From positions 43,249-107,248 of the forward strand of contig NZ_BMQT01000014.1 in assembly GCF_014648255.1 (NCBI RefSeq): DNA of 64,000 nt, given 5' to 3'. The notes under the pieces are model-generated. The model had not been told where the DNA came from and searched no databases. It saw only the letters and a list, made by a program, of their open reading frames with translations. Origin of the DNA: Nocardioides albus (GTDB lineage Bacteria; Actinomycetota; Actinomycetes; Propionibacteriales; Nocardioidaceae). A program made the position numbers and the translations under genes. Below are positions 42,559 through 51,835 of this stretch, in pieces; the stretch's first letter is position 1; every line of letters begins with the position of its first letter.

Positions 42559-42591
42559 AATATGTACCATTGCACAATCACTGTCAATGGT
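42559..42591 (-). promoter_or_regulatory. Promoter and overlapping operator of the MHS transporter
   Basis: On the minus strand, a consensus -35 TTGACA (42582-42587) is followed after 17 bases by CATATT (42559-42564, four of six matches to the -10 consensus). A dyad ACCATTG/CAATGGT (42566-42572 and 42585-42591) overlaps the -35 and spacer, where a repressor would block RNA polymerase. The GGAGG ribosome binding site is just downstream. Confidence 0.55.
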
Positions 42592-42629
42592 GCTGCCATG
42601 CGCGTGAGACCCGGGGCGAAAGCCGCGGA

Positions 42630-43220
42630 CTAGGCCGGCGGCGCCTCGGGACAGACCCCAGCGAGAACGAACGCGGTCCGGCGCTCGTAGTCCGTCCGCG
42701 ACGGCCGGTCGCCGTGTTTGAGGGCGAGGGCGTTGTCGAGCGTCAGCGCGTGAAGGTCTCCCGCGGTGAATCCGCGAGCCAGGACGCCAGCGGCATGTCC
42801 TTCCGCCACCAGGTCGTCGTGGATGGCACCAGCGACGTGGCACAGGGCCATGAGCGCCTCGGAGTCGGGAAACTCCTGCAGCAGGACGTCGTTGACCGCC
42901 GGTAGCCGGTATTGGAGATCCCGGATCGCACGGACGTAGTGGCGGATCCTCTCCCGGACTCCGGGTACGGAGCGAGTGTCATCGATGATCGCTCTCAGCT
43001 CGGCCGCGACGACGTCGTCGATGACGGCGTCGATCAGGCCGGTCCGGCCCCCGAACCTGTTGAAGATGGTCGCCTTGCTCACGTTGGCCACGGCGGCGAC
43101 CTCCTCGAGCGGGACAGCGAGCCCCTGGTCGCGAAACACCTCCACAGCAGCGACACGGATCCTGTCGACGTTGCGACGGGCGTCCATGCGAAGCGTTGCC
43201 GCAGACCGAACACCGGACAT
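42630..43220 (-). CDS. TetR family transcriptional regulator
   Basis: A 196-residue TetR regulator; helix-turn-helix VPLEEVAAVANVSKATIFNRFGG, then a helical C-terminal domain of the type often fused to quinone- or flavin-related regulators. The start at 43220 gives MSGVRSAATLRMDARRN. It is divergent from the NAD(P)-binding oxidoreductase at 43338, and two matching operator sites lie between; one is 24 bases upstream of this gene, so autoregulation is likely. The MFS gene lies downstream on the same strand but has its own promoter. Confidence 0.92.
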   Translation of the reverse strand: MSGVRSAATLRMDARRNVDRIRVAAVEVFRDQGLAVPLEEVAAVANVSKATIFNRFGGRTGLIDAVIDDVVAAELRAIIDDTRSVPGVRERIRHYVRAIRDLQYRLPAVNDVLLQEFPDSEALMALCHVAGAIHDDLVAEGHAAGVLARGFTAGDLHALTLDNALALKHGDRPSRTDYERRTAFVLAGVCPEAPPA

Positions 43221-43243
43221 CCCGACTCCTACGTCGACCGAAC

Positions 43244-43259
43244 TTGACCTCGCGAGTCA
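43244..43259. promoter_or_regulatory. TetR operator site 1
   Basis: TTGAC-N5-GAGTCA, 24-39 bases upstream of the TetR start. It repeats the TTGAC-N5-GAGTCA core of the stronger site at 43285-43307, so both probably bind the same repressor. Confidence 0.55.
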
Positions 43260-43284
43260 GATTACCGCAGGATGCAGATCGGAC

Positions 43285-43307
43285 AAGTTGACTCACCGAG
43301 TCAACTT
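43285..43307. promoter_or_regulatory. TetR operator site 2 (perfect 10-bp dyad)
   Basis: AAGTTGACTC-acc-GAGTCAACTT, a perfect inverted repeat of 10-bp arms with a 3-base centre, 31 bases before the oxidoreductase GTG start at 43338. A textbook TetR-type operator controlling that gene. Confidence 0.75.
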
Positions 43308-43337
43308 CCTGCGGCACCTGGACGAAAGGACGTCATC

Positions 43338-44192
43338 GTGATCATCGTCACCGGAGCGACCGGGACTCTCAACGGAGCCACGGTGGAGCATCTCCTCGAG
43401 CGGGTGCCACCCAGTCACATCGGGGTCAGCGTGCGCGCTCCCGAACGAGCACGACCCCTCGCCGACCGAGGATTCCGTGTCCGGCGAGGGAGCTATGACG
43501 ACCCGGCGGCCATACGACACTCGTTCGCAGACGCAGAGCAGGTGCTTCTGGTCTCGTCCAACGACATCACTGCCGACGTCGTCGCGCAGCACCGGACCGC
43601 GATCGATGCTGCCGTCGCCGCTGGGGCGCGGCGGATTCTCTATACCAGTGCGCACGGCACCGGCTTCGACACTCCCTACCCGCCACTCGCGATCCACGCG
43701 GCCACCGAAGAGCACCTCGCCGCCTCCGGCGTCGCATGGACCGCTTTGCGCAACGGCTTCTACGGGGACCTCGGGCAACTGCTCGGCCCGTGGCAGTCGA
43801 CGGGAACGATCGCCAAGCCCGCCGACGGTCCGTTCTCCTGGGTCGATCGGCGTGATGCCGCGGAGGCTGCCGCGGCCATCCTCACCAGCGACTCCGGATT
43901 CGACGGTCCCGTCGATCTGGTCCTTCCCTCGCCGGTCACCCTTGCAGACTTCGCCTCGGCCGCATCCGACCTCACCGGCCGCCCCGTCGATCGCGTCGTC
44001 GTCGATGACGAGCAGTGGGTTGCCGACGAGATCGCGAACGGCGTACCGGAGGCGGTTGCACGCTTCACGCTCTCGATGTTCCAGGCCACACGAGACGGTC
44101 ATTTCGCGGGTTCCGACCCCACACTCACCCGACTTCTCGGGCGCCAGCCACGGAGCGTTGCTGCTCAGCTCGCGGATCAGATCTCCGGGTAG
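43338..44192 (+). CDS. NmrA/QorB-like NAD(P)-binding oxidoreductase
   Basis: A 284-residue atypical SDR/NmrA-type protein: cofactor loop IVTGATGTLNGATVEHLL (GATGxLG-like), LLVSSNDITADVVAQHRTAIDAA and the active-site-like HGTGFDTPY region, followed by GPFSWVDRRDAAEAAAAIL. QorB-type quinone reductases and stress sensors share this layout. GTG 43338 is chosen for its GAAAGGA site and because the dyad operator lies just upstream; the ATG at 43272 would put the operator inside the coding region. Regulated by the divergent TetR. Confidence 0.88.
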   Translation: MIIVTGATGTLNGATVEHLLERVPPSHIGVSVRAPERARPLADRGFRVRRGSYDDPAAIRHSFADAEQVLLVSSNDITADVVAQHRTAIDAAVAAGARRILYTSAHGTGFDTPYPPLAIHAATEEHLAASGVAWTALRNGFYGDLGQLLGPWQSTGTIAKPADGPFSWVDRRDAAEAAAAILTSDSGFDGPVDLVLPSPVTLADFASAASDLTGRPVDRVVVDDEQWVADEIANGVPEAVARFTLSMFQATRDGHFAGSDPTLTRLLGRQPRSVAAQLADQISG

Positions 44193-44311
44193 ATCGACCC
44201 GCCTCGACTGGTGCGCGTCCACCGACAAGCTCAGCTCAAAGCACCGATCCGGTGTCGCCGAGACCTCGGTGGTGAGCTCGATTCGTGGCACCTGAAGATG
44301 CTGGACCTCGG

Positions 44312-44605
44312 TCAGTCGATGCCTTCGACGATGCGGAAGTCGCGCTCGACGCCGTCGGAGAGGGCGGCCAGCGCCTCCTGGTAGGCCTCGCTCTCGTGCG
44401 CCGCGACGGCCTGCTCGAAGCTGTCGAACTCGATCAGGACGGTGCGCTCCGCGATTCCGGCCTCGTGAGCGACGACCCGACTGCCGCGGGTGAGGACCCG
44501 ACCGCCGGCCGCCTTGACCGCCAGAGGGGCCAGCTTGTTGTACGCAGCCAGCTTCTCAGGGTCGGAGATGTTGCGGTAAACGCTGACCCAGTAGCCCTTG
44601 GGCAT
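44312..44605 (-). CDS. DUF1330 domain protein
   Basis: A 97-residue ferredoxin-like-fold protein of DUF1330, an uncharacterised family in the dimeric alpha/beta barrel superfamily. Typical features: GYWVSVYRNISDPEKLAAYNKLA, the GGRVLTRG strand and FDSFEQAVAAHESEAYQ. Members are small dimers of unknown role, sometimes in stress or degradation clusters. ATG 44605 is the natural start. No close partner. Confidence 0.9.
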   Translation of the reverse strand: MPKGYWVSVYRNISDPEKLAAYNKLAPLAVKAAGGRVLTRGSRVVAHEAGIAERTVLIEFDSFEQAVAAHESEAYQEALAALSDGVERDFRIVEGID

Positions 44606-44718
44606 GGAACCTCCAGTGTTCGAATGAGTACATCTGACGTACGGGGTGGCCTCGGACGAGCGCCGGGCTTGTCATGCCCGCCCAATATCACCTTTGCGCA
44701 TCACGCCAAGCCTCCTGC

Positions 44719-45291
44719 TCACGAGGTGCGGTATTCGCCGAACCGAGCGGAGCCAGGTTCGAGGGGCAGCCGCAGAGCCTTCACCAGTCCACTGATCATC
44801 CGATAGTGGCCGGCGAGGATCACCAGCTCGATGATCGCCTCCGGCGCGAAGGAGTCCGACAGGACGCTCCAGAGGTCGTCGGTGACGTCGGACGTCGACT
44901 CGAGCTGGTCGCACAAGGTGATGATCGCGCTCTCGGTGGCGTTCCAGCACGGGTCTTCCGCGCTGCCGGACACCAGGGATGTCATCTCTTCCTTCGTGAA
45001 AGCGGCTCGCTCGCCGTACACGGAGACGTGGACACCCCATTCGTACTCAGCCCCGCGTCCGGCAGTGACCCGATCGATGACGATCTCGCGCTGCCGGATG
45101 GTGAGGTGCCCACGATCGAGCAGTCCACCGGAGAAGAACTTGTTGAACAGCCGTTCGTCTCGAGCGAGAGTCGTGAACAGGGCCAGCGGCGTGCGACCGC
45201 GCATCACTCCGTCGATCTGCTGCTGGATCTCGTCGCGGAGCGGAGGGGTGGCAGGCGCAACTCGTGCGCTCTGAAATTCAGAGCATGGCAT
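44719..45291 (-). CDS. Carboxymuconolactone decarboxylase/AhpD-like protein
   Basis: A 190-residue helical protein of the AhpD/CMD superfamily: RGHLTIRQREIVIDRVTAG, YEWGVHVSVYGERAAFT, and a second half with EAIIELVILAGHYRMISG. The catalytic C-x2-C of AhpD is absent (the position reads EYEWGVH), so it resembles the many CMD-like members without a peroxidase cysteine pair. ATG 45291 is chosen because the frame beyond it overlaps the divergent HTH gene. A palindrome lies over its first codons. Function unknown; stress-related by family. Confidence 0.82.
   Translation of the reverse strand: MPCSEFQSARVAPATPPLRDEIQQQIDGVMRGRTPLALFTTLARDERLFNKFFSGGLLDRGHLTIRQREIVIDRVTAGRGAEYEWGVHVSVYGERAAFTKEEMTSLVSGSAEDPCWNATESAIITLCDQLESTSDVTDDLWSVLSDSFAPEAIIELVILAGHYRMISGLVKALRLPLEPGSARFGEYRTS
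45268..45284. promoter_or_regulatory. Palindrome over the start of the CMD-like gene
   Basis: GCTCTGAA-a-TTCAGAGC, a perfect 8-bp dyad placed at codons 3-8 of the CMD-like gene and 47 bases before the divergent HTH regulator start. An operator located just inside a coding region, controlling both genes, is plausible. Confidence 0.45.
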
Positions 45292-45330
45292 GTGTCGGAC
45301 CCTACGGCGCCGTGCTGCAGAATGCAACGC

Positions 45331-45636
45331 ATGCGTCCAGCCGACGATCCCCAACCGCCGACCTCGAGCCAACCCGTGATGACGCTGCTCGACCAGCTGA
45401 GTCGGCGAGCAACGCTCCGCGTGCTGTGGGAACTTCGGTCGGGTCCGCTGACCTTCCGCGAGATCGTCGTCGCGGCAGAGTCGAACTCGAGCGTGGTCAA
45501 CACCCGGCTCCATGAGCTCCGCAGTCACGGGATCGTGGATCACGCGCAGGGCGGATATCGACTCACCGACGCCGGCAAGGAGCTGCTCGAACTGCTCCTG
45601 CCGCTCGATCGGTGGGCAAGGCGCCGGATGGGCTAG
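45331..45636 (+). CDS. Winged-helix regulator, HxlR-like
   Basis: A 101-residue winged-helix DNA-binding protein: MTLLDQLSRRATLRVLWELRSGPLTFREIV and SSVVNTRLHELRSHGIVDHAQGGYRLTDAGKELL give the classic HxlR/MarR-like core (helices plus the wing GGYRLT). It is divergent from the CMD-like gene and probably regulates it, with the palindrome at 45268-45284 as candidate site. ATG 45331 or 45322 both possible. Its TAG overlaps the stop of the next, convergent gene. Confidence 0.85.
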   Translation: MRPADDPQPPTSSQPVMTLLDQLSRRATLRVLWELRSGPLTFREIVVAAESNSSVVNTRLHELRSHGIVDHAQGGYRLTDAGKELLELLLPLDRWARRRMG

Positions 45637-46118
45637 AGGTTTACCGCCCCGAGCGCTTCGCGAAGCTGTCTCGAGGCGGACCGCGGAGTAGCACCCGCCC
45701 GCCACATGGCGAGCAACAGATCCGCCTGTGGCCGGCCCGGCTCGGTCCAGCTCGGCCCGAGTCCAGCCCCGTGGAGGGCGTCGATCAGGACATCATCGGC
45801 TGCCGTACGCGCCTCCGCCCACGCCCGCGAATAAGCCGAATCGACTCGATCCAAGGTCGCGTCACTCTCTTCGATAGCAGGCAGTGCACCGACGACGGCC
45901 CGCGCCTCTCTTCGGCGACGCAGGAACGCTATGAGGAAGTAGACGAGGGCACCGGCCCAACTGAAGACCAGCACCATCACGATGTCGAGAACGTCCAGCC
46001 CGACGACCCGTCCCCGAGCAGTGGCACCACGGACGATCAGGATCAGCGCGACGATGGTCGGTGCGTATGTCAGCACCGTGACCGTCGCGATCCACATCGC
46101 CTCACCCTGGCCAACCAT
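45633..46118 (-). CDS. Two-helix membrane protein (PLDc_N-like)
   Basis: A 161-residue protein with two N-terminal hydrophobic helices (about 9-30 and 38-60, the second reading VMVLVFSWAGALVYFLIAF), resembling the PLDc_N / phospholipase-D-nuclease N-terminal module, then a charged cytoplasmic part with several helices ending AGATPRSASRQLREALGAV, possibly a SHOCT-like short C-terminal helix pair. ATG 46118 follows GGAGC at good distance; the longer TTG frame is rejected. Stops overlap with the convergent HTH gene. Function unknown. Confidence 0.65.
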   Translation of the reverse strand: MVGQGEAMWIATVTVLTYAPTIVALILIVRGATARGRVVGLDVLDIVMVLVFSWAGALVYFLIAFLRRRREARAVVGALPAIEESDATLDRVDSAYSRAWAEARTAADDVLIDALHGAGLGPSWTEPGRPQADLLLAMWRAGATPRSASRQLREALGAVNL

Positions 46119-46228
46119 CAAAGCTCCACTCCGTCAGCCGAGACTTCGGCAGAGACTAGCCGTGGTTCGCCCGGAGACCGGCGACCGGGCGCAACTAGAG
46201 TTCCCCCACCCGAGAGGAAGGCAGAGAA

Positions 46229-46585
46229 ATGGCATCCATCGCCGACCACGACTCCTACATCGCCGCTGCACCGGAGGCGTTCCGCCCGGTTCTCGATCAC
46301 CTCCGAGACCTCCTGCGCGGGGCTCTCCCGGAGGCAGAGGAGATGGTGGCGTACGACATGCCGGGGTTCAGGGTTCGGGGCACGGTCGTTGCGAGCTACG
46401 CGGCGTTCAGTAAGCAGGTCGGGGTGTACTTTCTCGTCCCTGCGATCTCAGCTCATGCCGAAGAGATCGCGGAAGCCGGCTTCAAGGCGAGCAAGACCGG
46501 CATCACCTTCACTCCGCGCAAGCCGGTCCCGGATGACCTCGTCACGAGGCTCGCACAAGCATCAAGCAAGCAGGTTGACGGCTGA
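46229..46585 (+). CDS. DUF1801 domain protein
   Basis: A 118-residue DUF1801 (YdhG/YjbR-like) protein: FRPVLDHLRDLLRGALPEAEEMVAYDMPGFRV, KQVGVYFLVPAISAH and FTPRKPVPDDLVTRLAQ. The family is widespread, small and uncharacterised; some are linked to iron chaperone-like or stress functions. A strong AGAGGAAGG site precedes ATG 46229. Monocistronic. Confidence 0.92.
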   Translation: MASIADHDSYIAAAPEAFRPVLDHLRDLLRGALPEAEEMVAYDMPGFRVRGTVVASYAAFSKQVGVYFLVPAISAHAEEIAEAGFKASKTGITFTPRKPVPDDLVTRLAQASSKQVDG

Positions 46586-46784
46586 GCTCAGCTGCGCGCG
46601 GCTCCGGCGCGGCCGCGAAAGCCTCCTTCCGCGTCCACCGTTGTCCCTGGCTCACCGGATCCTCGCACCACGGCGAACCCAGCCATGTCGAGATCACTCT
46701 GGGGCCCAGAGGACCGGCTCGTCGCGAGACGGATCATCGACACACCCAGACCGTACGCCGAGCGCATCCCTGATCGCCCCCGGC

Positions 46785-46843
46785 ACTATGACAGAGGGTC
46801 TGACCTTGTGAAGGTTTCACAAGGTCAGACCCTCTGTCATAGT
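46785..46843. repeat. Perfect 28-bp inverted repeat
   Basis: Arms 46785-46812 and 46816-46843 are exact reverse complements with a 3-base loop (GGT). The right arm ends at the first base of the truncated SRPBCC gene's stop codon. It could be a terminator, but the length and perfection are unusual and could mark a rearrangement or a small palindromic element. Confidence 0.85.
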
Positions 46844-47058
46844 TATCGCGAACGCTCGCCGCGTCTCTTCGGTGACGTCACCGCCGTATTCTCACTCGAC
46901 CACGTTCCGGCGTTCCGCTGCCTCAACAGCTTTGTCTTGTATCGGTTCAGCACAAGTCCGTTCACCAACCGGCCGATCAACCCCGCAGGCGACTCGAAGT
47001 CCACGAGATCCGTAATCAGCGTGCCGCCGGCCATCCGAACGATTCGGTCGGGGATCAC
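46843..47058 (-). pseudogene. SRPBCC-family gene, 5'-truncated
   Basis: A 71-codon frame with the C-terminal part of an SRPBCC (START/polyketide-cyclase-like) protein: GGTLITDLVDFESPAGLIGR followed by LVNGLVLNRYKTKLLRQRNA, the pattern found at the end of this fold. An in-frame stop lies before its first codon and no homologous N-terminus precedes it, so about the first half of the gene is missing. It ends exactly at the 28-bp inverted repeat. Confidence 0.7.
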
Positions 47059-47176
47059 GAGGCCTCACGGATCGGCCGGATGGCGTCGAGTTTGCGCAGC
47101 GCGACCCGCTGGATCCGAGGATCGATCGACCGAACACGCTAACGCTGCCAGAGCAGCTCGCGAGGCGTTATTAACG

Positions 47177-48250
<1,074 letters not shown>

Positions 48251-48347
48251 GATCGACAATCCTAGGGTCGTACGCCGAGCACAGCCGAAACGCGGACGGG
48301 GCCGGGGTCGGCCCGGCAAACTCTGCCGTGTGAGCGAGCTTCCCGGC

Positions 48348-49658
<1,311 letters not shown>

Positions 49659-49687
49659 AGACCAGGCACCCCCTAGGCTCGCCTCCT

Positions 49688-50206
49688 GTGAACGCTCCCG
49701 ACGCTCCACAGCGACTGCGCGAACCTGCTCACCAGGTCTCCGAGCGAGCACCGGCCTACTGGCGCATGACCTCGGCCATCGGCGCGGTGTTCTGGTTGGC
49801 ATTCGCGATCGGCGCGGTGGTCGCGGCGCTCCTGGTGCCCTCCGGTTGGTGGACCTGGCTGATCTGGCTGGCCGTGGTCCTGCTGCTCCTGGCACCGATC
49901 CCGGGTCTGACCTTCGTGCCGTCGGTCCGGTTCCGGATCCACCGGTGGGAGGTCACCGAGATCGCGGTCCACGTACGCCACGGCTGGCTCACCGTCGTCG
50001 ACGAGATCGTGCCGCTCTCCCGGGTGCAGACGGTCGACTCGACCCAGGGGCCGCTGATGCGGCACTTCGGGCTGCGTACGGTCAAGGTCTCCACCGCCTC
50101 GTCCGCCGGAATCGTCGAGATCGCGTGTCTCGACGACGCGCTCGCCCTCGAGGTCGTCGCGAAGCTGGTCGCGATCACCGCGGCTACTCCCGAGGACGCC
50201 ACGTGA
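49688..50206 (+). CDS. PH-domain membrane protein (YdbS-like)
   Basis: A 172-residue protein: two hydrophobic helices (about 28-52 and 55-75), then one bacterial pleckstrin-homology bPH_2 (DUF304) domain with RFRIHRWEVTEIAVHVRHGWLTVVDEIVPLSRVQTVD (core quoted as VPLSRVQTVD) and LMRHFGLRTVKVST. The pair YdbS/YdbT of Bacillus has the same layout. GTG 49688 is the start. The stop overlaps the next start (GTGA), so the two are coupled; a role in the membrane, perhaps with quality control or stress, is inferred from B. subtilis paralogues. Confidence 0.85.
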   Translation: MNAPDAPQRLREPAHQVSERAPAYWRMTSAIGAVFWLAFAIGAVVAALLVPSGWWTWLIWLAVVLLLLAPIPGLTFVPSVRFRIHRWEVTEIAVHVRHGWLTVVDEIVPLSRVQTVDSTQGPLMRHFGLRTVKVSTASSAGIVEIACLDDALALEVVAKLVAITAATPEDAT

Positions 50207-51804
50207 GCACACCGGACACACCCCTGACGCCGGAGGCACCTGTGCCACCGGAGGACGACTGGCAGCGCCTCGCCGGGTGGACGGCCGTGGTCAGCCCGAT
50301 CTCGACGCTGCGCCAGGCCATCGTCCCGGTCGTCGTCGGTGCTTTCGGCGCCGGGCAGGCCAACCCTCTCATCGGTCTGCTGGTCGCCGTCGGCATCGCC
50401 ATGGTCGCCGCGGTCATCGGCCTGATCCCGTGGTTGACCACGAGATACCGGGTGACCCCGACCCACCTGGAGGTCCGCAAGGGCCTGCTCAACCGGACCA
50501 CCCTGACCGCCCGCCTGGACCGGGTACGCAGCGTCGACCTCAACTCGACTCTCGTCCACCGCGCGCTCGGAGTCACCAAGGTCAGCGTCGGCACCGGGGT
50601 CGACGAGGGTCAGATCAACCTCGACTCGCTGACCAAGGATGCCGCCGCCCGCCTGCGGCGTGAGCTGCTGCACGCCACGCCGTCGCCGTCGGCCACCGAC
50701 CCCGTCGAGGCCTCCGGTGACAACGCCTCGACCGTCGCGGCTCCCGCCCGCGACGTCGCTCCAGGCCCGATCACCGACGACGGCGAGGTGATCGCCAGGC
50801 TCGACTGGTCGTGGATCAAGTACGCCCCGCTCAACCTCAAGAACCTCGCGATCGCGATCGGCGGTCTGGCTGCGTTCTTCGGCGCCTTCTCCGAGCTCAT
50901 CCCCTGGGAACGAACGATCGGGATCCGGGTCGACGACGGCGAGATCAACGGCCGCCCGATCGAGTCGTTCCTCGACATGCTGCTGTTCGCGATCCCGATC
51001 GCGCTGGTCGTGGCGGTGCTGGTGTGGGCGGCCGGCTCGTGCGTCGGCTACGTGGTGCGCTGGTGGGATCTCCAGGTCGTGCGCGAGCAGGGCCGGGAGG
51101 GGACCACGCTGCGGCGCAGCTTCGGTCTGACCAGCACCCGCGCCACGACGGTGGAAGAGGCGAAGGTACGCGGCGCCACGTCCACGGTGGGGCCGCTGAT
51201 CGGCCTGGCCGGCGGCGCCGACCTCAACCTGCTCACGACCGGCCTGGACGACAACTTCCCCGCGGTCCTGCCGACGGCTCCGGAGTCCGTCGTGTCGACC
51301 GTCGGCAAGGACATCCTCGGCGAGGACGCGTTCTCGGCGCCGCTCACCGGCCACGGGCCGCTGCCCCGGCGGCGCTACTGGTTCCGGGCACTCATCGGCA
51401 CGGCCATCGGGACATCGGTCACGCTGGTGCTGACGGTGCTGATCGGGGTCTACGGCGACCTGTGGCTCTGGTGGCTGCCGCTCGCGGTGCTGGTGGTCGG
51501 GCTCTTCTTCGAGCTGCTCGGTGCCGAGCTCGCCTACCGTCACCTCGGCCACGCGCTCACCGAGCGTTATCTGGTGGTCCGTGCCGGATCCTTCACGACG
51601 GTGCGCACCGCTCTGCAGACCGAGGGCGTCATCGGCTGGCGGGTCAAGCAGAGCTTCTTCGACCGTCGCCTCGGGCTGGCCCAGGTCACTGCCATGACGG
51701 CGGCCGGCCGGGAGCATGTGGAGGTCCCGGACGTGCCGCTCGAGACAGCCGTCGCGCTCGCGACGGCGGCCACACCGCGTACGGTCTCGGAGTTCGTCGA
51801 GTAG
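50203..51804 (+). CDS. PH-domain membrane protein (YdbT-like), three bPH_2 domains
   Basis: A 533-residue membrane protein: helix pairs near 25-75, around 220-275 and 400-445, each followed by a bPH_2 domain (RYRVTPTHLEVRKGLLNRTTLTARLDRVRSVDLNSTLVHRALG; LRRSFGLTSTRATTVEEAKVRGATS; RYLVVRAGSFTTVRTALQTEGVIGWRVKQSFFDRRLGLAQV, each quoted by cores: LDRVRSVDLNSTLVHRALG, GLTSTRATTVEE, VKQSFFDRRLGLAQV). GTG 50203 overlaps the previous stop. This is the typical YdbT-type partner; the pair may act together at the membrane. No other neighbours hint at the job. Confidence 0.85.
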   Translation: MSTPDTPLTPEAPVPPEDDWQRLAGWTAVVSPISTLRQAIVPVVVGAFGAGQANPLIGLLVAVGIAMVAAVIGLIPWLTTRYRVTPTHLEVRKGLLNRTTLTARLDRVRSVDLNSTLVHRALGVTKVSVGTGVDEGQINLDSLTKDAAARLRRELLHATPSPSATDPVEASGDNASTVAAPARDVAPGPITDDGEVIARLDWSWIKYAPLNLKNLAIAIGGLAAFFGAFSELIPWERTIGIRVDDGEINGRPIESFLDMLLFAIPIALVVAVLVWAAGSCVGYVVRWWDLQVVREQGREGTTLRRSFGLTSTRATTVEEAKVRGATSTVGPLIGLAGGADLNLLTTGLDDNFPAVLPTAPESVVSTVGKDILGEDAFSAPLTGHGPLPRRRYWFRALIGTAIGTSVTLVLTVLIGVYGDLWLWWLPLAVLVVGLFFELLGAELAYRHLGHALTERYLVVRAGSFTTVRTALQTEGVIGWRVKQSFFDRRLGLAQVTAMTAAGREHVEVPDVPLETAVALATAATPRTVSEFVE

Positions 51805-51835
51805 CCCGACTCACCAGCGGGCTCACCCGCTGAGC

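Larger units (their letters stand above)
46586..47176. other. 591-base gap with hairpin and SRPBCC fragment
   Basis: From left: no gene between 46586 and 46784; a perfect 28-bp hairpin at 46785-46843; a truncated SRPBCC gene at 46843-47058; then a short stretch with small dyads (GCGTTA-t-TAACGC near 47161-47173) before the ychF stop. Nothing else recognised. Confidence 0.5.

Noticed and set aside
46586..46784. Gene in the left part of the gap before the 28-bp hairpin
   Set aside because: Frames are open but the translations lack hydrophobic or domain patterns and have no ribosome binding site.
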